Below are positions 22,655-33,415 of a stretch of 64,000 bases of DNA, piece by piece. Under the pieces are notes generated by a model. The model saw only the letters and a list, made by a program, of their open reading frames with translations. It had not been told where the DNA came from and searched no databases. The stretch spans positions 5,158,235 to 5,222,234 of the forward strand of contig NC_057828.1 in NCBI RefSeq assembly GCF_910594005.1, given 5' to 3'. Both the position numbers and the translations under genes were made by a program. Each line of letters begins with the position of its first letter. Positions within the stretch are counted from its first letter, which is position 1. The DNA comes from Cervus elaphus. Taxonomy: Eukaryota > Chordata > Mammalia > Artiodactyla > Cervidae.

Positions 22655-23340
22655 TGTGTATGCCTAATCAAATATATTATTTAATCTTACTTCATATTCT
22701 TTATTAAAAAATATACTGTGTACAGTCTTTTGGAGCTTATTTTCATTCAATATTATAATACTAAGATTTGTCCCTGTTAAGTGTAGCTGCAGTTCATCCA
22801 TTTTTACTGTTACGTACTATTCTATTGGTGAAGCTATCACCCTTTCTCACCATAAAGAACAGCATTACCACAGACTTTCTTGTTCCTGTTTTCCTGTGCA
22901 AGTCTCTTCTATGTATCACTCTCAGAAGGGAGTTGCTAGGTCCTAGTCTGTGAATATTCAGCTTTACAAGATAATAAGAGATTGTTTCCCAGTATGTTTG
23001 TAGTGGTTTTGCTTCTAGCAGTAAATTTTAAGAGTTGCTCTTGGTCCATGTCCTTAGAGTACCTGGTATCATCAGACTTTAAAATTTTTGCCAACTGAAT
23101 GGTATAAATAGTGTCTCTTTGTTGTTGCTGTTAAGTTGCTAAGTTGTGTCCAACTCTTTGTGACCTCATAAATTGCAGCATGCCAGGCTCCCCTGTCCTC
23201 CACTATCTTCTGGAGTTTGCTCAGATTCATGTCCGTTGAGTCAGTGATGCTGTCTATGAATATCTCTAAGTGGCCTTGATTTGCATTTCTCTGATTAAGT
23301 GAAGTTGAAGAGCAAAAATAATATTTCACAGATCAGACCC
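22655..23340 (-). repeat. Old L1 3' region, antisense, with BovB inside
   Basis: Antisense L1-like order: a tcattcaatattata block, a gggagttgctaggtcc block, a ttccca..gtttgtagtgg block and gccttgatttgcatttctctg. It is interrupted at 23121-23260 by a BovB fragment. Borders are approximate. Confidence 0.55.
23121..23260 (-). repeat. BovB LINE 3' fragment
   Basis: Short antisense BovB end: gttgttgctgttaagttgct, gcagcatgccaggctcccc, then gttgagtcagtgatgctgtc. It is truncated to about 140 bp and inserted in an old L1. Confidence 0.85.
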
Positions 23341-24620
23341 ACAAAAACTGCAGACATTGGAGTTATTGGATATAGAAAAATATAGAATATATTTAATACG
23401 TTGAAAGAAATAGGAGAGTATTGAAAGAATAATAACAGGGACAGAAACTCAATTGATGAGGCAGATATCCAAAGAGAACGTCTAAAAATGAAAAAAATAC
23501 AGTAAAAGAAATTATGAATTGCTTGAAATAGTATTTTGCAGCTAAAGATAAAATTAATGAGTTGTAAAATATTTCTGAGTAATTACACAGACAATGGAAG
23601 ATGGAAGAAATGAAGATGGAAAATGCTGAAGAACTATAGAAGCATGGAATATAGACCAGAGATTGGCCAGATAGTAAATATGTTAGGCTTTGTGGTCCAC
23701 ACAGTCTCTGTTATAACTACTCAACTCTGCTGTTGTAAAGCAGTCACAGACAATATATAAATGAATGGCTGTGGCTGTGTGCCAGAAAAACTTTATTTAT
23801 ACAAAGAGATGGCAGGTCAGATTTGGCCTAGGTTGTATAGTTTGCCCACACTGGGAACAGAGTAAAAAGATTCCAATATACACTTAATTAATCCTCCATA
23901 AGGAGATAATAGAGAGAATAGGAGTATGACAATGTTTAAAGAAGCAATGGCTTAAGAATTGATAAGGTATAATCATTATTAATATACTTGTGAGGCCTAA
24001 AGAATCCCGAGAAGGATAAGTAAAATTCACCATTAGACACACAATAATGAAACTACAAAACACCAGAGATAAATAATTTTTAAAGTAACCAAAAAGATAA
24101 ATTACTTCAAGGGAATGACAATTAGACTGACAATAGATTTTTCAACCTCAACAATAAAAGCAAGAGGATGGTGAAATAGTATCTTCAAAGTTCTGAAGCA
24201 AAAAACTGCTAACACAATATTTTGTCATCAGTGAAAATTTGTGATGAGGGAGGGCAAAATAAAGCCCTTTGTAGACAAACAAAACCAGGTTTCTACCAGT
24301 AAGACTTCCACAAAAGCAACTTCTAAGGGAAATAGTTCAAGAAGAAGAAAAATTACCTAAAAGGAAGGTTCAAGGGGGAATGATGAGCAAAGGAAATTGT
24401 AAACTTGGTGCTAAATCTAAATATTACTCACAAAGAAAATAAGGATAACAGTGTCTAATTTCTAATGATAAAATGAAGCTATACATTAAAATTGCCAGTA
24501 ACAATAGCATACAAATTGGAAGATAGAGTCCAAGTATTCTAAGTTCCTAGCATAGTTTGGGAAGAGGTTAAAGATATTGATTATCAGAAGTTTCTAAGTT
24601 AAATGTACATTCTAGGATTC
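23341..24620 (+). repeat. Old L1/HAL1-like coding relic
   Basis: A-rich sense strand with phrases typical of an L1/HAL1 ORF1 region: an accacaaaacaccagagataa-like block near 24050 and a tttgtagacaaacaaaaccagg block near 24270. It is riddled with stops and interrupted at about 23640-23872 by a DNA transposon relic. The family name is uncertain. Confidence 0.5.
23640..23872 (+). mobile_element. Non-autonomous hAT-type DNA transposon relic
   Basis: The order ttggccagatagtaaatatg, ttaggctttgtggtccac, actactcaactctgctgttg, aatggctgtggctgtgtgcc, aaaactttatttatac, tttggcctaggttg matches a mammal-wide MER-type (hAT-Charlie) element. No transposase is present. The precise MER name needs a library search. 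Confidence 0.65.
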
Positions 24621-25309
24621 TTAAGATTTCTAGGCTAACACAAAAACTAGGAATAATGTAACTTCCAAACTAGTGGAGGGGATGAAAATGGAAAGAAAGA
24701 AAAGAATGAAGATAATAGGAAATGTGGCAGTTAAAAAAGGTTCAGACTGTGACACAGAAGAAAGTAATAGCTATTACCATTTATTAAGTAGATGCTGTTA
24801 GTCATTTTGAATCATTAATCTTCATAATTTCATGTAAAATACAAAGTAGACATTAAAATTTTCAGTTTCTCTTATTACTACATGCCTATGCTTAAAACAA
24901 GATCTGGAACTTAGTAAGTACTCATTTATTGAAGAAAATTAAATGGGAATGAATATTGATTCCTATCTAAAGATGAGCAAACTGAGGCTCTGAGAAACAT
25001 GAGAAAAAGAAAGGCAACAGACAGTATGAAAGTGAAACTCGCCTCTTAAGAGGTTTTAAACATAAATGCCCCTCTATTTTCCTATTTGTGAAAATAAGTC
25101 AAAGAGTGCTTGACACATAACAATCATCATCGTATACTCAGTGCTCGCTAAATGATAAATGCTATTGATAGGGAACTTGTTATAGAGCTTGTCACAGAGC
25201 TTGGACTCCAACCCAGGTATGTAGAATTCAACCATACCTGCTTTCCCCTCTACCATGTGTAGACTTTCCCGCTCTTCTCTGATGCAGAAGTATCCATATA
25301 ATAGCTGAG
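24621..25309. other. Intron with MIR-like fragments
   Basis: AT-rich DNA with MIR-type phrases near 24775-24850, 24960-25000 and 25085-25180. No gene is seen. Confidence 0.4.
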
Positions 25310-25443
25310 CGCATGAGCTGTGGAGGCAGGCAGACCTCGGTTCATGGCCTGGCTTGACCACTATAGGACTTTAGTTCACTGTAGGACTTTGGGCCTCCAC
25401 TTCTTCAACTGTTCAAAGAGGATGAAAATAGCTATTAAAAAAG
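25310..25443 (+). repeat. MIR SINE, sense
   Basis: Sense MIR order: gagctgtggaggcaggcag, ggcctggcttgaccac, gtaggactttgggcctcc, aactgttcaaagaggatg. Typical divergence. Confidence 0.7.
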
Positions 25444-25444
25444 G

Positions 25445-25661
25445 TGAGCTTCCCAGGTGGCACAGTGGTAAAGAATCCACCTGCCAGTGCAGGAGATGTG
25501 TGTTCAATCCCTGGGTCGGGAAGAACCTCTGGAGTAGGAAAAGGCAACCTGCTCCAGTATTCTTGCCTATAAAATCCATGGACAGAGGAGCCTGGTAGGC
25601 AATATAGCCCATGGGGTTGCAGAGGGTGGGACACGACTGAGCAACTGAGCAAAAACACATT
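25445..25661 (+). repeat. Bov-tA SINE
   Basis: Complete sense copy from gagcttcccaggtggcacag to gggacacgactgagcaactg. It precedes a CHR SINE by about 12 bp, so two SINE families are stacked in the same orientation. Confidence 0.93.
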
Positions 25662-25673
25662 AAAAAAGTGATT

Positions 25674-25971
25674 GGACTTCCAGGGTGGTCTAGTGCTTAA
25701 GGATCCGTCTGCCAGTGCAGGGAATGTGCTTTGACCCCTGGTCTGGGACGATTCCACCTGCTGCAGGACGACTGGGCCCACACACCCACCTTAACCACTA
25801 AAGCCGATGCGCCCTGGAGCCCACGCTGCACTGCAGGAGAAGCCGCTGCGATAAGAAGCCCGCGTCCCACAGCCCGAGAGGACCCTCCGCTCACAACAGC
25901 TGGAGAAAGTCCCCACGCAGCAGCGAAGACCCAGCACAGCCAAAATTGAGTAGTCTTTCTTTTAAAAAAAG
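25674..25971 (+). repeat. CHR-type SINE, sense
   Basis: Begins ggacttccagggtggtctag with the tRNA-like head, continues through aaccactaaagccgatgcg and gaagacccagcacagcc, and ends in a T/A-rich tail. It is the same family as 18490-18758, in the opposite orientation. Confidence 0.85.
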
Positions 25972-26001
25972 GCGTCTGTAAGATTGTGAGACTCCACGCC
26001 A

Positions 26002-26289
26002 ACCACTTTGATGATGGAGATCACAAATTAGGTCCCAGTTTAGTATAAGAGAGAGTAGGTGCTTTAGGGAACAGTAAGAAGAGAATTGTTTCTAACGACC
26101 ACTTTGATGATGGAGATCACAAATTAGGTCCCAGTTTAGTATAAGAGAGAGTAGGTGCTTTAGGGAACAGTAAGAAGAGAATTGTTTCTAACGACCACTT
26201 TGATGATGGAGATCACAAATTAGGTCCCAGTTTAGTATAAGAGAGAGTAGGTGCTTTAGGGAACAGTAAGAAGAGAATTGTTTCTAACG
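26002..26289 (+). repeat. Perfect 3 x 96-bp tandem repeat
   Basis: Three directly adjacent, identical 96-bp units: 26002-26097, 26098-26193 and 26194-26289. Each begins accactttgatgatggag and ends gaattgtttctaacg. No substitution between copies is visible. The unit is not one of the SINE families in this window and has no open frame of interest. It may be a recent minisatellite (VNTR) or an assembly or sequencing artefact. Confidence 0.95.
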
Positions 26290-26454
26290 CTGGAGTAGAG
26301 GTTAATCTGGTTGACCTTAAGGTGTTCATTTCTTCCTTAAGCAGAAACAGGGGGAATACTGCAGCGCATCACCGCTCACTCTGACTGGTGAGCAGGCCTC
26401 TCGTGACTCCAGACCCAGCAGTTGAAATGGACTGATGGATAGCATTAAATAACA

Positions 26455-26680
26455 ACCGTAATAATGTCTGAGTGCTTACTATGTGGCAGCACTGTGTGCT
26501 TTTACAGAGGTTATTTAATTATCTTAAAATCTTGTGAAGTATTTTAAGTGGGGTTACTATTATTATCCCTATTTTATCAATGCTAAAATGGAAGAACAGA
26601 GACATTAACTTTCCTAGGGTCAAGCAGGTAGTGATGGTGGATCTGGGATTTGAACCCGTCTTATCACTGCACTCTATCTT
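26455..26680 (-). repeat. MIR SINE, antisense
   Basis: Antisense MIR order: gagtgcttactatgtggcag, ttattatccctattttatc, cctagggtcaagcagg and ggatttgaacccgtctt. Well preserved for its age. Confidence 0.8.
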
Positions 26681-26759
26681 AAAAGGTGACTGAGCAGAAG
26701 CGCCCTCGTGTCTGGAAAGCACCTTCAGGGTGACATTGTGGGAAAAGTGTCACCCTTGT

Positions 26760-26910
26760 CACATTCGGATTTGGATTATGGCTCTGCTTTACTATGTGGC
26801 CAGAGACAAGGTATTTAACCAGTTTTCTCCTTTGTAAAACAAGGGTGGTGGTATCTGCTGCCCAGGTTTGTTGGGAGGATCAAGGGAGGTCATACATGAG
26901 GTACTCAGAA
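26760..26910 (+). repeat. MIR SINE, sense
   Basis: Sense MIR order: ggattatggctctgctttac, atgtggccagagacaagg, then cctttgtaaaacaaggg and ggatcaagggaggtc. It lies close to an inverted MIR at 26455-26680. Confidence 0.7.
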
Positions 26911-27394
26911 AGACTGGGGACCCTGTATTTTCCTCGTGAGTCAGGAAGGCCTTAGCTGTGCCTGTTCTAAGTAGAAACTGACGTGCTCTGAGCTGATAAT
27001 GGGGTAACTTCAGGAGAATGAGTAGATGAAGGCTGACTTCTTTCTCTGCTCCTTTAAAGGATGCATTAAGCATTGCCCTGATCATCCTTCTGTGCCACCA
27101 CCCCCCCAACCCCAGCCCCAGCACACAGAGCATGGTATTCAGAAATCCCGGCTTCCCCTCCCCTCGGCCTGGCCATGCCTCCACGTCAGGATGGTGGGTT
27201 GTCTGGTGTGCTAGACCCTCCGTGGGCTCTCAGCTCCGCGCGAGTCTGGGGTAGCTGGCCTCTGGGCCACTGGGCCTCAGCCTCCTCTGCCAAGATGGGG
27301 CTGAGCTCCTGGTGGCCTCAGCAAGTGGGTTCCACAGTCCTGAGCTAGACTTCCCTTCTCACCTCTTTGTACCAATGCTATTCCGTTTGCTTTC
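26911..27394. other. Unique intron
   Basis: Single-copy sequence, moderately GC-rich near 27100-27340. No exon is supported. Confidence 0.4.
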
Positions 27395-27935
27395 TCATCT
27401 TTTTTAAAAAAATTTATTATGGTAAAATACACATGAAATGTACCCTTTTAAACCATTTTTAAATGTCCAATTCAGTGGTATTTATTGCACTCACATTGTT
27501 TTGCTACCGTCACCACTACCCATTTCCAGAACTTTTCATCATCCCAAATAAAAACTGTACCTTTAAACAGCAATCTGTGTACATCACCCTACCCCCCACC
27601 CCCAGCTGAGCCTAGGCAGCCCCCACGTACTTCCTGTCTCTATGACTTTGTCTAGAGTAGGCGCTTCGCAGAAGTGATTCTTGCAATGCTCGTCCTCTGT
27701 TTCTAGCGTCTTTACTTTGCACAACTTTTTCAAGTTTTATTCATATTGTGGCATATATCAGAATTTCATTCCATTTTAAGGCTGAATGATATTTCTTTGT
27801 ATCGATCTATACAATGTTCGATATGCAACATTTTGTTTATCCATTCATCTATTGATGAATGCTCCCTTTTCTTTAATCTTTGGACTTCTTTAATGTTTTC
27901 TTTTGGCACATCATAATTTGCAATAATATGGAGAG
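27395..27935 (-). repeat. Old L1 3' end, antisense
   Basis: Antisense L1 3' text: aaatgtccaattcagtgg, actacccatttccagaac, ggctgaatgatatttctttg, tatccattcatctattgatg. Moderately diverged and without a usable open frame. Confidence 0.75.
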
Positions 27936-28261
27936 AGCAACTTCTTTCCCTGAAGTAGAACATGGATGGGGTCACTGTCCCAGATGGTGAGGGAGGGTGC
28001 AGCTAAGCGTGCTGTTTGTAAACTCTGCTCTGAAGCCTCTACTGGGTTTCGCCCTTCCAGAAGTCTCTTCCTGACAGGTGCTCAATGTGCCGACGTCACC
28101 AAACCCAGAAGTGCCCGTGGGAAAGGAGAGTGGGATCCCCTGGGGCGTCCAGCCTGCCTTTGCTGCCTTCCTGGGGACAGAGCCGACCTTGCCCGGGGTG
28201 CTCCATCTTCAGTGCTGTAGGTGCAGGCTTAGAGATTCTAGAGCAGCTTTGGTTTTCCTGG

Positions 28262-28395
28262 GTTTTTTTTTTTTTTGGTTTGTTCTTTTTTTTTTTTTTT
28301 CCATTTATTTTTATTAGTTGGAGGCTAATTACTTTACAATATTGTAGTGGGTTTTGTCATACATTGACATGAATCAGCCATGGTTTTACATGGTT
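28262..28395 (-). repeat. Ruminant L1 3' tail, antisense
   Basis: Two T runs are followed by tatttttattagttggaggc, tttacaatattgtagtggg and tgaatcagccatgg. This is the complement of a young ruminant L1 3' end, like the one at the window start. Confidence 0.8.
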
Positions 28396-29047
28396 TTCCT
28401 GTTTATACTTTTGAGCTTTTGTACATTTTTGTTTTGTGTATTTCTTCTTATCAGTCTGTGTCATTGTCTCCTGCTTGGCAGGTCAGTATTTCTGCGTGTA
28501 CTACACAATAATCACAGGGTTTCTGAAGAGACGCGTGTCCGGTCTTCTTTATTTGGACTTTTGTGCCTGGGGGTTCCCTTAGAAGGCTCTCTTCCTTTCT
28601 CTGAGTCTTCCCCCGTCCTGTTTTCTTCTGCCTTCTCTGCTGCTTTCCCTCTTACAGCCCCCGACGCCCCAGAGCTTTGGAGCCTTCATCGGGACCACAG
28701 TCTGTGTGCCCGAGGTGGCCCTGTCTCAGATGGTGATGCATCTTCAGCATGTCTCACAGTTCCCTGTTACAGGGAGTGGGCGCCCCTGTGCTAATCCTCT
28801 GAGCTCATCAGGGAAGGAATCTCCCGGCTCCAGCGTCCTGGGCGGGGCCTAAAGTTATCTGATCATTTCATATAGGCTGCTCTCCTCTCTTATTCTGGCT
28901 TCTGTCCACTTTTTAAATAGGAACTTAGAGCGTGCAGTGTGTCTTAGTTTCCAAGCTCTTCCTGGGCTTGTGTGGCCCTAACTGAGTCATGTCCCCTTTA
29001 AGACCATGTGTTATAAAATCTGTAGAAGGAATATCATCAGTCCTGTT
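28396..29047. other. Unique intron
   Basis: An open frame at 28354-28794 crosses out of the L1 tail into unique DNA, with hydrophobic T-rich composition and no family match. I treat it as chance. Confidence 0.4.
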
Positions 29048-29330
29048 CATCTTTTTTTTTTTTTTTTTTTTAGATTTTAAACTTTTGTTGGGACATAGCC
29101 AATTAAAATGTTGTGATAGTTTCAGGGGAATAGCGAAGGGGCTCAGCCCAACATATACATGTGTCCATTCCCACCCAAACTCCCCTCACATTCAGGCTAC
29201 CACGTAGCACTGAACCGAGTTCCATGTGCTATGCTGTAGGTCCTTGTTGTTTATCCATTTTAAATATAGTAATAGCAGTGTGGACTTGTCTATCCCAAAC
29301 TCCCTAACTATCCCTTCCCACCATAGTCCT
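29048..29330 (-). repeat. Ruminant L1 3' region, antisense
   Basis: A run of T is followed by attaaaatgttgtgatagt, ttcaggggaatagcg, gagttccatgtgctatgc and taggtccttgttgtttatcc, a typical antisense bovine-lineage L1 end. It is older than the copy at 28262. Confidence 0.75.
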
Positions 29331-32300
29331 GCTTATCCTAGGAGGCTGTTTCAGATCACGTCAAAGTGCTTTGAAACTATAAAGCAGTATGCAGACATGA
29401 GTTCTTGCCACAATCTTCTTTGACTCTCAAGAACTTTTCTGCCTTCCTCCTTGGTTTTCCTGACACCAGTTAACAGAAAACCTCAAGCAAACTCCCCAGA
29501 TATGGCTGCAAAAGTTGGAGATTCTGAAGAGATCCGTGAAGGGAGAGAATCAGTGTCTTCCTGGTACACAGAGCCAGGATCCAGAACAGGTACTAAGAAG
29601 AGTAGCCAGAGGTACCGGGAGCCCTGACAAAGGGGTGCCTTTGTTGCCTCCATTCTGCTAAAGCTTTTTAATGCAACTGATCTTCATCCAAAGGCAATGG
29701 GCCTTTGGATACAAAAGAAGTAATCACCTCCCAACTTAATATGAGATCAGTTACTTTCATTACCTCCTTTCTTCAGATGGGAAAATTAAGGAAGAGTGGA
29801 TTTGGAAGAGAGTGGTTGAGGGGGAGGCAAGCCTAGTGCCACTCAGGAAGACCCCCAGGGGCAGGAGCCTGGGGCCATGGGCAGCTCTGGGCCAGGCCGA
29901 GCCCAGCAGGGCCCAGGCCCGCGGGCCGGCCACTTCGGGTGCAGCCTCCATCACACCGGGTTCACTTCTGCTTTTCCTCCTTAGGTATTTCTTAGAATCT
30001 AGTGACCCAAGGCAGCGTGTCAGGTTGACAGTTAAGTGTCCCTGCCGGCCTGCAAGGCACCTCTGTAAAGATACTAGCAAGGTGCTCCCTTCGGATGAAC
30101 CCAGCCCATGGGTGCATAACCCACCTGGCAAAACTTGGCGTGTCTCATCTCCCAGTGCCCTGCTCACCATGGGCTCCTCATTTTCAGGGCACTCTGCACA
30201 CACCTGTGTGCTGTATGTAGCAGCTCTGGAAAGCTCCTATTTGCATGTGGTGTGGGGGGGGGCCCACAGTTGGGGGGCAAGGGCTTCTGTGAGTGATCTC
30301 TTCCTGGAATCAACTTGATGGCTGCCAGCTGGCCTGCAGGGCAGACCTTGGAGGTGTTGGATACACACAGGTGGATGGGTAAGGGAGGCATTTCCACCCT
30401 TCATTTGACGCCTAATGCAGATTTCTTTGCATCATCTATCCCCCGCTTTCCCATATAGACTGCAGTCTTTTTGTCCCAGTGCCCGGCAGAGTGTTTGGCT
30501 CATGGAAGTTTCAGTGTGAAATGAGGGGATTTCCATTAGGCTTTCCCCAAAGGGGAAGGACCAGGGTTCTGGGAGATGTTTGCTGTTGTTGGTAGGAAAC
30601 GCAGAGGATTTGCTCCCTGAAAAGGCAAGGAATTTAACTCTGGAGTGCACTCACTGATAAACCTGCCTCCTAGTTTGTGGCCAGTCAAACCCCGGCCCTA
30701 CCCTGATTTGAGAAGCTAGCAGGGCATACATGGTACTTAACCTACAAAGGTCCTACAATCGCCGCTTCTGGGTGTAGAGGATCCTGGGCAGCTCTGTCCT
30801 TTCCACCTCTCCAGTGTGAGTCAAGCTGGCAGGAACTCTGGAGGAGGCATCCAGGGGGTTCTTGTACAACGCAGAGAGCTGTCACGAGCATGAAAGGGAA
30901 TTCCTAGGTCAGGTGGCCCCGTTCAGCTGAATGCTCCTGCTGGAAAGACATGGTAGCATTCTGACACTCGACACTCTTCTGCCCCATCTGGTCCTTTGGA
31001 ATGAGAGTCAGGAGTCCCGACCGGGGGCCTGGGGAGGCAGTACACTGATGCTGGTGTAGGAAGTGACCAGAGGGGTAGGTCTCAGTTCTGGGGAACAGAA
31101 CCTCTATGTGTCACTTCTGGGCGAAACTCACGGGCTTCGGAGGGCCTTGCCTTTCCCAGAGCCTGTGTTCAGCCTGTGTTCTCCCTGCTTCCTAGGTTAG
31201 GTTGGCTGGGCATTTGATAAAGAAGAGAGGTTGCTCATCTTCCTATGTAATTCTTAGGTTTAACTTTTCCCCGACATGGTGCCTTATCATCCTAAAAACA
31301 GGGCCTTCACCCCCTCCCTAGGAAGAATGGGGACTATGAAGACTGACCATTTTCTTCCCCCTGTAACCTTCTGTAAACTTTGCTTCATTTTCCCATACCC
31401 CCCTCCTGTCTTGGCTTTTGAAACAAGAAAAAAGCGGTTCACCCTCCTACCCCTCTTTAGGGCCATATTCTGTTTGGTCGCTTAGAAACCATGGCAACCT
31501 GGCCTAAGAGGCCACTTCTACCATCTTGGGAGTTAATGTTCCAAAGCCTTGTACTCACAACTCTGGACTGTCTAACACATTTTTCCAAAGTGGGACAGGA
31601 GCCTCTGAATTTTCAGTTCTGCTAAAAGAAGAAAGTTTCAAACGAACCAACCCCTTTGGTTAGGAATGGAAGCAACATTTCCTTTAGGATCTGGTGTATG
31701 AATGTAGGCAACATTAGCTGGGAATCCTGAAGCTGTGGTCCACACGTTTTTCATTTGCTTCTTTCTTCTTTCACTTTTCATAATTACTCAGTTACTTAGA
31801 AAACGGTTTGAGCCGGTTATCTTTTAGCTTGCACCAACTTTTTTTCTTTTCTCTCTTGACATGTTTGTACTTCTTGCTCTGGTGCTACCTTTTAAAGTCC
31901 CAAGTTGGGCATCCAGGGAGCTGTGATGATTAACTGCAGGAGCCCGGTAGAAGAATTCCACAGCCTTAGACGGCAAAGTTTCCATGGCTTCGCTGCTGTG
32001 GGACGTCCCCGTGAAGGAATCCTCTTGAGCTGGCTGTTGGAGGAGGGAGGGTGGGAAGCGGGGTAGCCTGTCCTCGGCTTCTCTTTGGACTTGGCAGCTT
32101 GCAGAGGGAGGGTTCGGGCTGAAACCCTGAAGGGCGGATGCTGACCTCCCCCCTACACTGGAAAGGATTGTTCTCTGCTGATACGGATCTTAACTGATTT
32201 GGAACAGCTGGCCAGGATATGTGAGACTGGAGAAGCTGGGAAGAATGCTCCAGCAAATTTTTGCTGAGGCAAATGTTAGACAAATAGTGTGAGATGCTTA

Positions 32301-32819
32301 CAGAGTCTGGCCCTGCTGGGTTAGGAAGCCTTTTGCGGCTCCTCCACGGGTTCCCTCTGCGAATCCTTGAATACTTACTTGTGTAGCGGTGGGGAGAGCT
32401 AGGAGAAGGTGACCGTGTCACCAGGGAGCTGAATGTTTGCCTCCATCTGTCTATTCCCAGCCCCAATTTTATAGACTCACAGTGCAATTCAAGTGAAACA
32501 GTGGAGCCACTTGGGTAAGACTAGCTGTTGTGAATTTTCAGCTTCTGTGGCGGCACAGAGAGGAGCCAGATTCCAGTTGTGGCCCCGATGTGTTTTACAT
32601 CTGTCTAATCTCCCAGCCTCTTCCTCCATCAGGCCACTTCCTGTCTATACTGGATTGGGAGCTTGGCTGAGCATACGAAATCCTGACTTTGGTTTGTTAC
32701 CCGTAGGAATAGTCTCACATCCTTCCTCTCCCACCGTCTCTGTTAGGGGTCTTCACTTCTGAGTCCTCAGTGTTTGCCTCTGTATCAAGCATGATTGGAT
32801 GCTACGTATTCGACTTAGC
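29331..32819. other. Long stretch of unique intron
   Basis: About 3.5 kb without recognisable repeats, RNA genes or exons. Several open frames (for example 29812-30318 and 31966-32487) show no domain, and their overlapping antisense frames are as long. Such a repeat-poor segment may hold regulatory sites, but none can be named. Confidence 0.4.
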
Positions 32820-33004
32820 TGGGCTTCCCTTGTAGCTCAGCTGGTAAAGACTCCGCCTGCAGTGTGGGAGATCTGGCTTCGATCCCTGGGTTGGGGAGAT
32901 CCCCTGGAGTAGGGAAAGGCTACCCACTCCAGTATTCTGGCCGGGAGAATTACAGTCCATGGGGTTGCAAAGAGTCAGACATGACTGACGACTTTCACTT
33001 ACTT
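32820..33004 (+). repeat. Bov-tA SINE
   Basis: Sense copy from tgggcttcccttgtagctc to gtcagacatgactgacg, with an internal deletion before attacagtccatgggg. It is flanked by attcgacttagc (32808-32819) and attcaacttagc (33005-33016). Confidence 0.93.
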
Positions 33005-33279
33005 ATTCAACTTAGCAAGGCGAGCTCCAGGTAGGTCTGGGAGAATGCCGGTTGGCTCAGAGTTCAGCCTGCCTGTCTCTGCCATTCTCCAAGGGACACA
33101 GGTAGACTGACCCTGTGCTGGCGCTAGCCGTGGCAGTCCCGCGAGCGCCCCTTTCGCCTCTGGATGCTCCCAGACTGCTTTGCTGTTTGAGTCGATGTAG
33201 ACTTGGCAGGGGTGATTGGTTTCAGAAATTACCCAGGTAAGGAGGATGGAATTCTGTCCAATTAGATTGCCCCTGGAAA

Positions 33280-33415
33280 TGTGGAAAAGAGAGAATGAGA
33301 GAGATTTTGAGATGGAGATAGATAGGCAGACAGATAAATAGATAGGTTGTGAGGGTGCGAGGCAGAGAGAAAGAGAGAAGGAAGCAGGCAGAAGAGAGGG
33401 AGAGATGCAGAAAGT
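33280..33415 (+). repeat. Purine-rich low-complexity tract
   Basis: Long G/A run of gaga, gata and aggcag units, including agatagataggcagac. Probably an old (GAGA/GATA) simple repeat. Confidence 0.7.

Noticed and set aside
25974..26001. Whether the 96-bp unit derives from the neighbouring CHR SINE tail
   Set aside because: The unit shares no visible phrase with the SINE head, body or tail, so I treat it as independent.
29812..30318. A 168-codon frame in repeat-poor intron 1
   Set aside because: Antisense frame of similar length, no domain and no supporting splice or initiation context. Kept only as unique sequence.
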